A stretch of DNA of 39,623 bases, from contig DATLUO010000144.1 in NCBI GenBank assembly GCA_035533075.1, positions 1-39,623 of the forward strand, in the 5' to 3' direction. Source of the DNA: Pirellulales bacterium. Lineage in GTDB: Bacteria > Planctomycetota > Planctomycetia > Pirellulales > JAICIG01. Numbering within the stretch: the first letter of the stretch is position 1; each line of letters starts with the position of its first letter. Of the stretch, positions 1 to 9,317 are shown in pieces. Below the pieces are notes generated by a model that saw only the letters and a list, made by a program, of their open reading frames with translations, was not told where the DNA came from and made no database searches. The position numbers and the translations under genes were made by a program.

Positions 1-571
1 GTACTTCCTTGTGCTCGCGGAGGTACTGCACCATTCGCTGGTCGTTGTGACTGGAAAAATCCCAGCCGTCGCGGTCCATGGTCACTCTCTTACGAGTGCA
101 GAACCGGCAGTACATCGTGCAGACGTGCGTGGTGACCATCAGCACCCGGTCGGGATAGCGATGGGTCAGGCCAGGCACGGGCGAGTCTTTGTCCTCTTCG
201 AGAGGATCTTCGAGTTCCAGCCCCGATTCGCTCGTCATTTCGGCCGTCGAGGGGACCGCCTGCAACCGGATGGGGTCGAGGGGGTCGTCGACGTCGATCA
301 GAGAGAAGTAGTAGGGCGGGATGGCCAGTTTGTACTGGGCCTCGAGGGCTTCGAGGGCTTTTACGTCGGCGGGAGCATGAGGTAGGAGCTCCACGAGCTG
401 AGAAGTGGTGCGGATCGCGTTTTGGCGTTGCCAGCGCCAGTCCTCCCAAAGTTCGAGAGGAACGTCTTTCCAAAAGGGGTGCCGACGGCAAGAACTTGGA
501 GGCTCTTCAGGCTCCTCGAGCGTGACGCCAGAGGCAGTGGCCGCGAAAGAAACGGCGTCGAATTGGTTCAT
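1..571 (-). CDS. kamA: Lysine 2,3-aminomutase (radical SAM, PLP), 5' portion only
   Basis: The minus strand reads about 190 codons from an ATG at 571 and leaves the window before its stop. The N-terminal part has the family pattern of a Trp-rich helix (FWKDVPLELWEDWRWQ), then DPLDPIRLQ, then SPVPGLTHRYPDRV, followed by the radical SAM cluster motif CX3CX2C at Cys151, Cys155 and Cys158 (CTMYCRFCTRKR). Known members interconvert L-alpha-lysine and L-beta-lysine using SAM, a 4Fe-4S cluster and PLP in the cytoplasm; related enzymes act on glutamate or on EF-P lysine (EpmB). The length ahead of the cluster suits a KamA-type protein better than the shorter EpmB, but the PLP-binding part is not in the window. 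An AGGAGGG lies about 12 bases before the ATG. Family is confident; exact substrate is inferred. Confidence 0.9.
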   Translation of the reverse strand, partial: MNQFDAVSFAATASGVTLEEPEEPPSSCRRHPFWKDVPLELWEDWRWQRQNAIRTTSQLVELLPHAPADVKALEALEAQYKLAIPPYYFSLIDVDDPLDPIRLQAVPSTAEMTSESGLELEDPLEEDKDSPVPGLTHRYPDRVLMVTTHVCTMYCRFCTRKRVTMDRDGWDFSSHNDQRMVQYLREHKEV

Positions 572-721
572 TGGGGTACGAAACCCTCCTCGGCTAGAAT
601 GTGCAGTCCGGCCGGCCACGGGCGTGGCCTAAAACAGTCGGATCTGCGTGCTTATACCACCGGTCGTGAAAACCGGCAAGTATTCTTAACACCAGAAAGC
701 GAAAATTGTGTCGGACGGGTA

Positions 722-751
722 GGGTTCAGGGTTCAGGGTTCAGGGTTCAGG
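722..751. repeat. Heptanucleotide repeat (GGGTTCA)x4
   Basis: Four perfect units of GGGTTCA with a partial fifth. The stop codon of the coiled-coil gene read on the minus strand lies inside the repeat, so its last residues (GPEP) are repeat-encoded. The inverse orientation occurs at 1297-1324 and again at 21180-21211. Confidence 0.9.
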
Positions 752-1699
752 ACCATGGTTCGTGGCTGGGGTGAGCGTCACCTGTTTCGCGACGAAGGCT
801 TTCACTTCATCGTAGCGCTTTTCCAGCCGCTCGTGCTCCTCGGCCAAGTCTTTCTTGAGCCACTCTAATTCGTTTCGACGGCGCGTCAAATAGGCTGCTT
901 CATTCCGGTAGCGCTGGGCCATCCGCTCCCGCACGGCTGCCAGTGCCGAGTCGGTGGCGGCCGTTTCCAACGACCCGCACAACTGGGCCTGCAGCTCTTC
1001 CGCGGATGAACGCAATTCTAATGCCTCTGCGTGCATTAGCGAGACTTCCTCGCGAAATTCTTCGAGATCCAGCCGGCGTCGGTCGAGCTCCTCGCTGATG
1101 CGTATCAGGGCCTCTCGGCGCTGCTGCCAGACCGCTTCTGAAAGCGTAAGCTTGGGGTCGGCGAGGGAGATGGAACTGGAAGCGGCATCCTTTTCGCCTT
1201 TCGCTCCGCGAAAAGGCGCACTTTCGGGAGCCGCAGCTTCAGCCTGCGGAACGCCACGCAGCGCGTTCCCTACAGACGTGTCACCAGCCTCCGTCCTGAA
1301 CCCTGAACCCTGAACCCTGAACCCTTCTTCGTGTGCGTCGAGGCGCGCCTCGCGCTCATTCAGCTCGTCGTTTCGCTGGACCAGCCAGAGGCGGGCCTCT
1401 CGCAGCTCCTGCTCGAAACCGGCCTGCCGCGCGTTGAGTTGGGCTTCGCGGAGTTCAAGTTCCTGCCGCCGCCGGTCGAGATGAGCGGCCAACTGATCGG
1501 CCTGCAATTGAAGCTGGACGGCGCCCTCGACACGCACCAGGTCGGTGATGGCCTGCTCGAACGGCATTTCGGCCAGCGGCGGCAAACGGGTCAGCGAGTC
1601 GCCAAGCGAATGCGCCGCATCCACGCGCGTCGCGGCGACGCCCAGGGAATTACCGCCTTCGGTCAGCTCGTTGAGCGCGATATCGCGGACTTGAGGCAT
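740..1699 (-). CDS. Coiled-coil protein of unknown function
   Basis: A 319-residue protein starting at MPQVRDIALN. I chose this start over an upstream in-frame one at 1741 because the 14 extra residues look unrelated to the acidic, helical protein. Residues about 45-130 and 195-305 are long charged helices rich in Glu, Arg, Leu and Gln (for example ELDRRRLDLEEFREEV), typical of a cytoplasmic coiled coil. The two helical blocks are separated by a Gly/Ser/Ala-rich linker entirely encoded by repeat DNA at about 1185-1325. No signal peptide, membrane segment or catalytic motif is visible. It is transcribed in the same direction as thioredoxin but separated from it. It could be a scaffold or a filament-like protein; no function can be assigned. 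Confidence 0.7.
   Translation of the reverse strand: MPQVRDIALNELTEGGNSLGVAATRVDAAHSLGDSLTRLPPLAEMPFEQAITDLVRVEGAVQLQLQADQLAAHLDRRRQELELREAQLNARQAGFEQELREARLWLVQRNDELNEREARLDAHEEGFRVQGSGFRTEAGDTSVGNALRGVPQAEAAAPESAPFRGAKGEKDAASSSISLADPKLTLSEAVWQQRREALIRISEELDRRRLDLEEFREEVSLMHAEALELRSSAEELQAQLCGSLETAATDSALAAVRERMAQRYRNEAAYLTRRRNELEWLKKDLAEEHERLEKRYDEVKAFVAKQVTLTPATNHGPEP
1185..1325. repeat. Cluster of palindromes plus (TGAACCC)x4 inserted in a gene
   Basis: Three repeats lie end to end inside the coiled-coil gene: a hairpin at about 1194-1217 (CGCCTTTCGC...GCGAAAAGGCG), a second at about 1253-1280 (GGAACGC arms around GCTGCGTG when read on the minus strand), and four heptamers TGAACCC at 1297-1324. 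Together they encode the low-complexity linker between two coiled-coil blocks without breaking the frame. Confidence 0.75.
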
Positions 1700-1810
1700 G
1701 GTTCTCCGGGCCTGGCCGGGAACGAACCACCCGGGCCGCACAATCGTTAAAGTTTGCCGGTCACTACTATCGGCAGCGGCAACGGAGAAGTTTAACTGAA
1801 GGTCTAAGAC

Positions 1811-2137
1811 CTACTTGACTGCGTCCAGAGCGCGTTGCAATTCTGACTTGGGTTTGACGCCGACGAAGGTATCGACCGGCCGCCCGCCCTTGAAGACCAT
1901 GAGCGTGGGAATGCTGCTGATGCCGAATTTCTGGGCCGTTTCCGGGCTTTCGTCGATGTTGATCTTCCCTATCTTGACCGAGCCGGCGTACTCGCCCGCC
2001 AGTTCCTCGATGACCGGGGCGATCATCCGGCAAGGGCCGCACCAGGGCGCCCAAAAGTCGACGAGCACCGGCTGGGCCGAATCAAGCACGTCCGACTGAA
2101 AACTGCTGTCTGTGAATTCCGCGACATTGCCAGCCAT
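1811..2137 (-). CDS. trxA: Thioredoxin
   Basis: A 108-residue protein of normal thioredoxin length with the active site WCGPC at Cys33/Cys36, the preceding VDFWAP strand, the cis-proline segment SIPTLM and the [10 protein letters not shown] turn. It reduces protein disulfides in the cytoplasm and is itself reduced by thioredoxin reductase. The ATG at 2137 has an AGGAGA about 8 bases upstream. No signal peptide is present. It stands alone, divergent from the methyltransferase gene to its right. Confidence 0.97.
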   Translation of the reverse strand: MAGNVAEFTDSSFQSDVLDSAQPVLVDFWAPWCGPCRMIAPVIEELAGEYAGSVKIGKINIDESPETAQKFGISSIPTLMVFKGGRPVDTFVGVKPKSELQRALDAVK

Positions 2138-2315
2138 TAGAATCGTCTCCTAGTCACTGCTCAGGGCCTATTGCAAAGTTACGGAATTATAGAGGGGCTG
2201 GCGGGGGTGTCAAATCGACGTTTATGCCTGTGAACCCGATTGGGAAGAGCCGCTCAGCCACGAGCTGGGTCGCGTTTTTCCTGATTCCGTCCGATCGGTT
2301 TCCGCTTCGGGCTGG

Positions 2316-3437
2316 GTGGAGTGCCGTAGCCCGCTTGCTCCGCAAGCGGAAGGGGCCACCGGCCGGCCGGATCTTGCTGTCGGGAACGTCGAAAAGCTGG
2401 AAGGCCGTTCCGCTCACGGAGTGAGCGGGCTACAAACGCCCTGCGTCGCCTTCGCCGCGCAGTGCCTGCCCGACGCCCTGGAAGTCTCGGCGCCGTCGAT
2501 ATCGCAGTGGGCCGCCAAGACCGTCCAATGGCTGATCGAGCGGTTATACGGTTACAATGGGTCCTGGCGGCTGCACGTCTTTTGCGTGCCGACGACCCAG
2601 CGGCACGTCACGCCGGCCCGTTGTCGCTATATCGAACAAGCCGTCGCCGACCTCTTGCGGAAAAAGCAGAGGCGGCTGCTGAGAACGTGGAATCGAGATC
2701 CCAAGCCGCTCGCCCTGCCCGACGAAGGGCTGCTGCAGCTCGCCCTGCGAACCTCCACGGTCGGTTACTGGTCGGCGATCGCTCCCGACCGATGGCACGA
2801 TTTGCGGCGCTGCGTATCGCGGTTTCCGGGCGGGGTGGTGGAGGTGCCGGCCGACCGGCAGGCGCCGTCGCGGGCCTTCGCCAAGCTGGCCGAGGTCGAG
2901 TTGCGTCTGGCCAGACCGATTGTGGCCGGGGAAACGTGCGTCGATCTGGGAAGCAGCCCCGGAAGCTGGGCCTATTGGGCGCTTCGCCGGGGCGCGCACG
3001 TGGTCGCCATCGACCGCAGTCCGCTGCGCGACGACCTGATGCACAACGACCGTTTGACATTTCTGCAGGCAGACGCCTTTCATTATCAACCCGCGGAACC
3101 GGTCGATTGGCTGCTATGCGACGTGATCGCCTTTCCGTCCCGCGTCATTGAACTGGCAGAGCGGTGGCTGGCCCGCGGTTGGTGCCGTCATTTCTGCGTC
3201 ACGATCAAGTTTCGCGGCCGGGGAGAGTATTCCAAGATCGACTCGCTCAAGGCGGACCTGGAGGCAGGCGGACACGACTTTTACCTGCGGCGCCTGACGG
3301 CAAACAAGAACGAAGTGACGCTGTTTGGGGCACGAAGTTGCTATAATGCAAAGCGAGATCGAGAATCGGAGCTTTTTGAGAGAACGCAGCCATGCCAGAC
3401 GAAACGATTCCGAGTGCGCCGCCGGCCCAATCCATAG
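2316..3437 (+). CDS. FtsJ/RlmM-like SAM-dependent RNA methyltransferase
   Basis: A 373-residue protein from a GTG at 2316. Residues about 209-235 contain the Rossmann SAM motif VDLGSSPGSWAYWALRRG followed by VVAID; later come QADAFHY, LLCDVIAFP and a late lysine segment (TIKFRGRGEYSK), as in the FtsJ/RlmM class of 2'-O-methyltransferases acting on 23S rRNA. The family normally ends near NEVTLFG; about 34 basic residues follow here. The reading frame is open from 2193, and codons 2220-2315 (VYACEPDWEEPLSHELGR...) look coding, but no ATG/GTG/TTG lies in that part, so the true N-terminus is doubtful. A palindromic repeat (2326-2433) interrupts the N-terminal region in frame. The fold is confident; the target base and whether the N-terminus is intact are not. 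Confidence 0.8.
   Translation: MECRSPLAPQAEGATGRPDLAVGNVEKLEGRSAHGVSGLQTPCVAFAAQCLPDALEVSAPSISQWAAKTVQWLIERLYGYNGSWRLHVFCVPTTQRHVTPARCRYIEQAVADLLRKKQRRLLRTWNRDPKPLALPDEGLLQLALRTSTVGYWSAIAPDRWHDLRRCVSRFPGGVVEVPADRQAPSRAFAKLAEVELRLARPIVAGETCVDLGSSPGSWAYWALRRGAHVVAIDRSPLRDDLMHNDRLTFLQADAFHYQPAEPVDWLLCDVIAFPSRVIELAERWLARGWCRHFCVTIKFRGRGEYSKIDSLKADLEAGGHDFYLRRLTANKNEVTLFGARSCYNAKRDRESELFERTQPCQTKRFRVRRRPNP
2326..2433. repeat. Inverted repeat inside the methyltransferase gene
   Basis: Arms 2326-2350 (GTAGCCCGCTTGCTCCGC...) and 2409-2433 (...GGAGTGAGCGGGCTAC) are imperfect reverse complements around a 58-base centre. The whole is translated in frame as a low-complexity stretch (SPLAPQAEGATGRPDLAVG...) between two segments that look native. 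Confidence 0.8.
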
Positions 3438-3761
3438 CCCGAGGAATCACCGATCTGGCGATCAACCCGCGGCAAAACACGGGGAGGTTTCGCGCTGCCG
3501 CGCTCGAGAGATTGAAGGCAAATATCCGGAACCAGGGCTCGAAATGTTCGAGCGACTCCTTATCCTTGAGCCATGCCAGCAGATCGATCTCCGCCTTAAG
3601 CAGCTCGCAAAAACTCAGCAGCGCCGCCTGCATTACGTCCTCATCAGAACCGTTGGGAAGGCCGTGCCGGCGAGCAGCGCCGCGCGCAGCCATCGATAGC
3701 ATCATAGCGCCGCGCGGCAACGATCCGTTGATCACCGGCAAGCGACCGATTCCCTTGCTAG
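3438..3761. other. Gap between convergent genes; no supported gene
   Basis: Overlapping open frames cover this stretch on both strands. The best is on the minus strand (up to 3247-3828), with a helical segment such as LLSFCELLKAEIDLLAWLKDK and fair codon use, but it overlaps both flanking genes and matches no family I recognise. A plus-strand frame from 3392 competes with it. I do not call either. Confidence 0.4.
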
Positions 3762-4958
3762 CTAGCGACGCGCACGGGCGTGCTTCAGCGGCAGCCAGGC
3801 CCCGTTTTCGGCACTGCTCGCCACACACTGCTGAATGAAAAACATCCCTTCCACGCCATCGTTGATGTTCGGGTAAATCGTGTCGATCTTCTCAAAGTCA
3901 TTGCCCGTGGCACGCAGCGCCATGTTGTCGAAGGCGTTGCGGTAGACGTTGGCGAAGGCTTCGAAGAACGCTTCGGGATGCCCGCCGGGAAGCCGGCAGG
4001 ACGCGGCCGCCGTGCCGGTCATGTACGCCGCGCCGGGGTTGCGAGTGTAAACGGCCAACGGCTGGCCGTTGCGGCGCACCAAGAGCTTGTTCGGATCTTC
4101 CTGACGCCACTCGATCGCCCCCTTCGTGCCGTCGACCTCGATGAACAGGTCGTTCTCGCGGCCGTGGCTGATCTGCGAAGCGGTGACGGTACACAAGGCG
4201 CCGTTTTCCAGGCGGATCACGGCGTGCCCGTAGTCGTCCAGCTTGCGGCCTTCGGCGAAAATCTTCAGATGGCAGCTCACCGTGTCGGGCAACAGGCCGC
4301 TGATGTAGCGGGCCAGGTTGTAGGCGTGCGTGCCGATGTCGCCGAAGCAGCCGGCGGCGCCGCTCTTGGCCGGATCGGTGCGCCACGAAGCCTGCTTCTG
4401 CGAATCTTTTTCGATCCGCGTGCGGAGCCAGCCTTGAATGTAGTTCGAGCGCACGGCGTTGATCTCGCCCAAGTCGCCCGACAGCACCATCTCGCGGGCC
4501 TGCCGGACCATCGGGTAGCCGGTGTAGTTGTGCGAGACGGCGAACACCACGCCCGACCGGTCGACCGCCCCGGCGAGGTCTTCGGCCTGCTTCAGGTCGA
4601 AGGTCAGCGGTTTGTCGCAAATGCAGTTGAAACCGGCTTCGACCGCCGCCTTGGCGATCTCGTAGTGCGTGAAATTGGGCGTGGCCACCGAGACAAAGTC
4701 GATCCGTTGCTCGGCGGGGAGTTTTTTTTCCGACTCGATCAGCTCCCGGTACGAGCCGTAGGCACGGGCGGCGGGGATATCGTAATCGGGGGCCGAGCTT
4801 TTGGCCTTGGCCGGATCGCTGGAGAGCGCCCCGGCCACCAGGGCGGCACGGTTGTCGAGCACGGCGGCCGTGCAATGCACGCGGCCGATAAACGCGCCTT
4901 GTCCGCCGCCCACCAATGCCATGCGAAGTTTGCGGTTCAATTCGCCGTTCGTCGCCAT
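3762..4958 (-). CDS. Gfo/Idh/MocA family NAD(P)-dependent oxidoreductase
   Basis: A 398-residue protein from the ATG at 4958, which has GAGG about 9 bases upstream; a longer frame reaches 5108 but its extra 50 residues look spurious. The N-terminal Rossmann fold has GGGQGAFIG (residues 17-25), then [11 protein letters not shown] and CDKPLTFD (the position of the family's EKP motif). The C-terminal domain has [16 protein letters not shown] with the conserved His of the catalytic region. Members oxidise or epimerise sugars and cyclitols in the cytoplasm; the substrate cannot be read from the sequence. It follows the M48 peptidase gene by 150 bases on the same strand, though a functional link is not evident. 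Confidence 0.92.
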   Translation of the reverse strand: MATNGELNRKLRMALVGGGQGAFIGRVHCTAAVLDNRAALVAGALSSDPAKAKSSAPDYDIPAARAYGSYRELIESEKKLPAEQRIDFVSVATPNFTHYEIAKAAVEAGFNCICDKPLTFDLKQAEDLAGAVDRSGVVFAVSHNYTGYPMVRQAREMVLSGDLGEINAVRSNYIQGWLRTRIEKDSQKQASWRTDPAKSGAAGCFGDIGTHAYNLARYISGLLPDTVSCHLKIFAEGRKLDDYGHAVIRLENGALCTVTASQISHGRENDLFIEVDGTKGAIEWRQEDPNKLLVRRNGQPLAVYTRNPGAAYMTGTAAASCRLPGGHPEAFFEAFANVYRNAFDNMALRATGNDFEKIDTIYPNINDGVEGMFFIQQCVASSAENGAWLPLKHARARR

Positions 4959-5108
4959 TATCGAGATCCTCAAATGCCGCCTGTACGTGCCGCCAAGCCA
5001 GCAGCATAAGAGAGCGGCCAGCGGCAGGCAAGCCATCGCCGCCACCTCTTTTTGCCGGCCGGCGCGTGAACAGGCTTTCGGAGCGATAGGCCGGTCGTTC
5101 CGCGGCAC

Positions 5109-7607
5109 CTAGGCGGCCGGCTGTCGCTCGTCCTCGGGCTCGGGCTCGGCCAGACGGGGCAAGCCAAGCAGCGATTCCACGTCTTCGGCCAAGGCAGTCA
5201 ATCGCCCGAACAGCCTCGCATAAAGCGTCGGGAAGCCGTCCAACATCGTACCACCGGCCGTCAAGACCGCGTTCCAGTCGTTGTCCGAGAAAGGTTGCGG
5301 AAGCAGAAACTCGGAAAGCGTGGGTTCGCCTTTGGCGTGATCGAAGGGGTAACGGACCTGCGACAGCTCGAACTGCAAGTGCCGAATCTGACGCGCCAGC
5401 AAGCTGATGTTTTTTTCCAGCGATCCGAGCAGCGTGGCGTTTTCGCGCTGGCCCTCCATGCGCGAAAAGAGTGCCCGGAGCACGCTCATGCGGTTGCGCA
5501 AGGCGAGCCAGGTGCCGACTTGCGCCCCGGCCACCGCCACCGCCGCCCGGACCCGCTGACCGTGTTCGATGCGTTCTTGAGCCTGAGGGATGCGGGCCGC
5601 CACTTTCTCCACCTGCACCAGTTCCAGCGCGCACCACAGCCGGCGGACCGCTAACTGCTCCAGCGGGGCAAGCTGCGGCGAAATCTGCTCCAACCGCGCA
5701 CGGGACGCCGCACGCGCCTGCCGGGTGGCGTTGAGATCGACAAGCCGCTGCTTGAAATCGTCGGACTTGACGCGGATTTGCGCGGTCAACAGCGCGTCGG
5801 CCGCCTCGGCCTCCAGCCAATCGGTGTCCGCCTGATCGTACTCGGGAAACGCCGCCTTGTGGGCGGGCAGCCGATCGAGCATCGCCTGTCGGGCCTGCTT
5901 GAGCTGAGCGGCCAACTCGCCGGCACCGGTGCCCTCGGTCGTCGAAGCGGCTGGCAGACGCAACGGCCGCAGCAGGCTGAAGGTGCCTTGAAAGTATCGC
6001 TTCAGCGACTTGATGTCGTCGATCGTCTGTGCTTGCTTGGCCAAAAGCTGCTCCACCGGGTGCATGTCGGTGAGCTTGAATCCCTTGCCGAACAACGAAC
6101 GATAGAGGTCGAACGTGCAGGTTCTGGAAAGCGCCGTGAAATCGCGGAACAGCGTGGCGGCGGGCAACTCGACGTGGAAAATGCCGGGCGCCTGCTCCTC
6201 CTGCGCCCGCTCGATGCGGTCGCGCGACGCCGGGTGCGTCGAAAACAGCCCGGTCGTTTCTTCGTCGACCGCCTTGTTGATCGATTCCAGGCCGGCGGGC
6301 GTGATTTGATCGACGTTGGCCACGATCAGCCGCGGCAGATCGTCGGCCAGCCGTCCTTCGCGGGCAAAATCGCCCAGGTCGGCGAAGGCGCCTTGCGTGG
6401 CGGCATTGAGGATTGCCATGCGGCGCGTCGACGACTCGAAGGAATCGCTGCCCGCCAGCCGCGCCTCGTAGCAATCGGCGTCGAACTCCATCTCCCGCAT
6501 CAGAATGCCGCTGATCAGGTGCCCTAGCATCATCAGCATCCACAGTATCTTGCGCGTCAGCCAGACGAAGAGGCGGGCCATAAAGAAGATGATGCCGATG
6601 CGAATGTCGAGGCCCTGCGACCAGGCGACGAGACGCGCGTCCCACTCATCGCGTTCATAGACGACGCGCGTGAGCCAAAAGCTGACGCTGCGCACGAGGT
6701 AGCTCAAGCGCATGCCGGCGCCCTGGCTGAAATGGCCGAACTCGTGGGCCAACACGCCCGCGAACTGCCGCGTGTCCAGGCCGGCCACCAGCGGCAGGCC
6801 GATCGTCAGTACGAGATCGTTGCCGAGCATGCTCAACAGGCCGCGGCGAAAACTGGCCGAGGCGTTGACGTCGCAGTCGACATCGATCCGCGACGGCCGA
6901 GGTGCTCCGACCACTGCGCACACGCGGTCGACGAAGGCAAACAACAACGGCTCTTGATTGCGGTCGAGCGAGCGCGGCTTGCCGCGTTTGACCCGCCGGG
7001 CGAACAGCGGCTTGAACATGAAGAACACCAGGATGCCGCCGGCCAGCAGCGGCGCCGCATAGAGGATCACCGCCAGGACTGCCCCGCGGCCGCGGCCGGC
7101 GTGCAGCAAGGCCGTGTCGTGGACGGCGTGCAGGCCCAGTAGCAGGCAGACCAGGCCGATCACGGCCACGTAGGCCACCGGCAACAGGAGCATGAACACC
7201 AGCACCAGCGCCACGCTCAGCTTATAACCCAAGCCGACGCTGACCGGTTCGATCGATCCTTGGAAGGAGTCGAGAATGAACGGGCCGGCACTAACGACCT
7301 CTGCCTCCACGATGGGCGGCGCCTGCCTGATTGCGGGTTGATTTGTTTGCCTGACCGGCGACGGCCGTGGGGCGCCGGCGGCAGAAACCGGGCGGGCCGG
7401 CGCGCTGCGGACCTGCGCCGGTTGCCGGGGTGCCGCCGGCGCCGCACATGCCGTCGCTTGGCGCGCGGCTGGGGGCGGGGGCGCGGCTACGGGGGAGGGA
7501 ACGACGATATCGCCCCGGCAGTTGGGGCATTTGCCGCGCTTGCCGGCATCGGCGTCCTTGGCTCCGAAACTCGATTGGCAGTGACCGCAAACCACAACGA
7601 TAGGCAT
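5109..7607 (-). CDS. Membrane M48-family metallopeptidase with N-terminal zinc ribbon
   Basis: An 832-residue protein. Residues 1-36 form a zinc ribbon (Cys7, Cys10, Cys27, Cys30), followed by a Pro/Ala-rich linker to about residue 110. Two strong membrane segments follow (about 130-165 and 190-215). The peptidase site is HEFGH at 288-292 with the later zinc ligand in MEFDAD (Glu374), the arrangement of M48/HtpX-like enzymes. More hydrophobic segments lie near 345-370. The C-terminal 300 residues are long helices rich in Arg, Gln and Leu. HtpX-like enzymes cut damaged membrane proteins on the cytoplasmic side; this one is much longer than HtpX (about 290 residues). GGAG lies 6 bases before the ATG. 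The zinc ribbon could bind a partner; that is inference. Confidence 0.9.
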   Translation of the reverse strand: MPIVVVCGHCQSSFGAKDADAGKRGKCPNCRGDIVVPSPVAAPPPPAARQATACAAPAAPRQPAQVRSAPARPVSAAGAPRPSPVRQTNQPAIRQAPPIVEAEVVSAGPFILDSFQGSIEPVSVGLGYKLSVALVLVFMLLLPVAYVAVIGLVCLLLGLHAVHDTALLHAGRGRGAVLAVILYAAPLLAGGILVFFMFKPLFARRVKRGKPRSLDRNQEPLLFAFVDRVCAVVGAPRPSRIDVDCDVNASASFRRGLLSMLGNDLVLTIGLPLVAGLDTRQFAGVLAHEFGHFSQGAGMRLSYLVRSVSFWLTRVVYERDEWDARLVAWSQGLDIRIGIIFFMARLFVWLTRKILWMLMMLGHLISGILMREMEFDADCYEARLAGSDSFESSTRRMAILNAATQGAFADLGDFAREGRLADDLPRLIVANVDQITPAGLESINKAVDEETTGLFSTHPASRDRIERAQEEQAPGIFHVELPAATLFRDFTALSRTCTFDLYRSLFGKGFKLTDMHPVEQLLAKQAQTIDDIKSLKRYFQGTFSLLRPLRLPAASTTEGTGAGELAAQLKQARQAMLDRLPAHKAAFPEYDQADTDWLEAEAADALLTAQIRVKSDDFKQRLVDLNATRQARAASRARLEQISPQLAPLEQLAVRRLWCALELVQVEKVAARIPQAQERIEHGQRVRAAVAVAGAQVGTWLALRNRMSVLRALFSRMEGQRENATLLGSLEKNISLLARQIRHLQFELSQVRYPFDHAKGEPTLSEFLLPQPFSDNDWNAVLTAGGTMLDGFPTLYARLFGRLTALAEDVESLLGLPRLAEPEPEDERQPAA

Positions 7608-7689
7608 GCCCGGCTCCGTTCAAACCAGAAAAACGGTTGAACGCCAAGTTTATCCTGCCGCGGCCGGCTGACGCAATTCGGGGAGCCGG

Positions 7690-9135
7690 TTACTCCACCG
7701 CTCCCTGCACGCCGCCGGCGAAAAGCTCGTCTTCTTCTTCGCGGCTGATGAGCATTTCGGGCTTGTAGCCGCCCAGCGCCTTGTCTCGCAAAGCAATCAG
7801 GCCGAACACTACCACGAGCACCGACGGCAACATGCTGACGTAACGGAATGCCATCGCCGCGCCCTGAGCCTCCGCGCTTGCGAGCTCCGCCTGTTTTTCA
7901 TCGGGCAAAACCTTGATCTTTTCGGGACCGATCTTCTCCGTCGTCGGAATCCCCGATAGACGCAACACCCAGTTCGATTCTTCAGCCACCACCGCTTCGG
8001 ATTTTAGCGTCGGCGGCACCGCGGCCACCGATTCGCGGTCGTAGATGTACCCCATGACGGGAAGGACGGCCGCGATGGAAAGATTGCCGACGCAACCCAT
8101 CAATCCCAGCAGCCAGGCGCCGCCGCGAGGGAACCGTTCGGCAGTGACTCCCAGCATCGTGGGCCAGAAATAGGCGATTCCCAGGCCAAAGATCGTCGCA
8201 AATCCAAAAACGGTGGCGGGCGTGGTCGCCGTGCTGAGCAGATAAAGCCCAATCCCGGACAAGGTGGCCGAGATCGTCAGCATGCCGACGGGCGACAAAG
8301 CATGCGCCAGCGGACCCGCGAAGTGCCGCATGCAGAACATGAGCATGCTCGTATAGATCAGCACCATCGTGCCCGAGAAGCCGCCGTGAGTGATCCGCGT
8401 GATCACGGACTCCTGCCACTGCTGCGGACCAAGCTCCGTGGCGGCCGTGAGCAACATGCAAAATGCCCACAGCAAAAACATCGGCCGGAACGTCTCGCGG
8501 AACATGTCGCCGGTCGACACGCCCGACGCGACGCGTTCCGTCTCCGGGAACTTTTGCGTCATGCAAAGGATAAAGTAGATCACGCCGGGCACGGCGATCA
8601 ATCCCATCAGCACCTGCCAGTCGTAGCCGAGTCCGTCGATTTTGATGAAACCCAAATCGAGTCCTTTGCCCAGGTATCGAGCAACCAACCCGCCCAGCAC
8701 GAGGCCGCCCGGCCACCAGGCGTGCAAAACGTTCAGATAGTGCGTCTTGCGGTCCGGGAACAAGGTCGCCGCGAGAGGATTGATGGCGATTTCCACGAGG
8801 CCGTTGCCACACCCGGCTATGAACGTCGATCCGAACAGCACCCCAAAGGCCCAATCTCCATGAGGCGCGAAAATCGTCCCCAGTACGCCGAGCATGTGGC
8901 AAGAAAAGGCAAGAAACAGGATGCGCTTCATGCCAAGCAGATCGCAGAGCGGCGCCCCCAACAACATCGAAGCCGCCATGCCCCAAAACGCGCCGCTGGC
9001 GATCCACCCTAAGTCTTCTTTCGATTGCCCAAATGCCACTCCCAAATCGGGCAGGATGTCGCCGCGGATGATGAATGTAAAGGCTGACGTAATCAGGGCA
9101 ATGCAGCTTGCGACAAACAGGGTCCGCGGGTTCAT
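7690..9135 (-). CDS. Major facilitator superfamily transporter
   Basis: A 481-residue integral membrane protein with about twelve hydrophobic segments. The first loop carries a form of the MFS motif A (GAPLCDLLGMKR), and the central region has NPLAATLFPDRKTHYLNVLHA, a pattern seen in the sugar-transporter branch related to FucP. A long hydrophilic insertion lies between two late segments (about residues 360-430, DRESVAAVPPTLKSE and following), larger than usual for MFS. The ATG at 9135 has GGAG 6 bases upstream. It is likely an inner-membrane symporter; the substrate is unknown. Confidence 0.9.
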   Translation of the reverse strand: MNPRTLFVASCIALITSAFTFIIRGDILPDLGVAFGQSKEDLGWIASGAFWGMAASMLLGAPLCDLLGMKRILFLAFSCHMLGVLGTIFAPHGDWAFGVLFGSTFIAGCGNGLVEIAINPLAATLFPDRKTHYLNVLHAWWPGGLVLGGLVARYLGKGLDLGFIKIDGLGYDWQVLMGLIAVPGVIYFILCMTQKFPETERVASGVSTGDMFRETFRPMFLLWAFCMLLTAATELGPQQWQESVITRITHGGFSGTMVLIYTSMLMFCMRHFAGPLAHALSPVGMLTISATLSGIGLYLLSTATTPATVFGFATIFGLGIAYFWPTMLGVTAERFPRGGAWLLGLMGCVGNLSIAAVLPVMGYIYDRESVAAVPPTLKSEAVVAEESNWVLRLSGIPTTEKIGPEKIKVLPDEKQAELASAEAQGAAMAFRYVSMLPSVLVVVFGLIALRDKALGGYKPEMLISREEEDELFAGGVQGAVE

Positions 9136-9317
9136 TCAATACTCCGACCGGGAAATGGGGATGGGTGGCTAAGCGGGACGGCTTTTTAACTCGAAAATTG
9201 GGAGCCTTCGAGTATAACCCCTGACCCCCGCAAGACAAATGAATTGGGCATGGGGTAGTGGGTCATTTTTGAAATGGGTATTTTCCCGTGGGCGCTATGC
9301 CGTTATCATCCAACAGC

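Noticed and set aside
722-1325. Telomere-like or CRISPR reading of the TTCAGGG arrays
   Set aside because: Units are 7 bases without spacers, there are no cas genes, and similar heptamers occur inside genes; simple tandem repeats explain them.
3898-6645. A 915-codon minus-strand open frame
   Set aside because: It overlaps the M48 peptidase and Gfo/Idh/MocA genes in another frame, is very rich in Arg, Ala and Gly and shows no motif; a shadow of high GC.
7982-9238. A 418-codon minus-strand open frame over the MFS gene
   Set aside because: The overlapping frame has twelve membrane segments and an MFS motif; this one is Arg/His-rich shadow.
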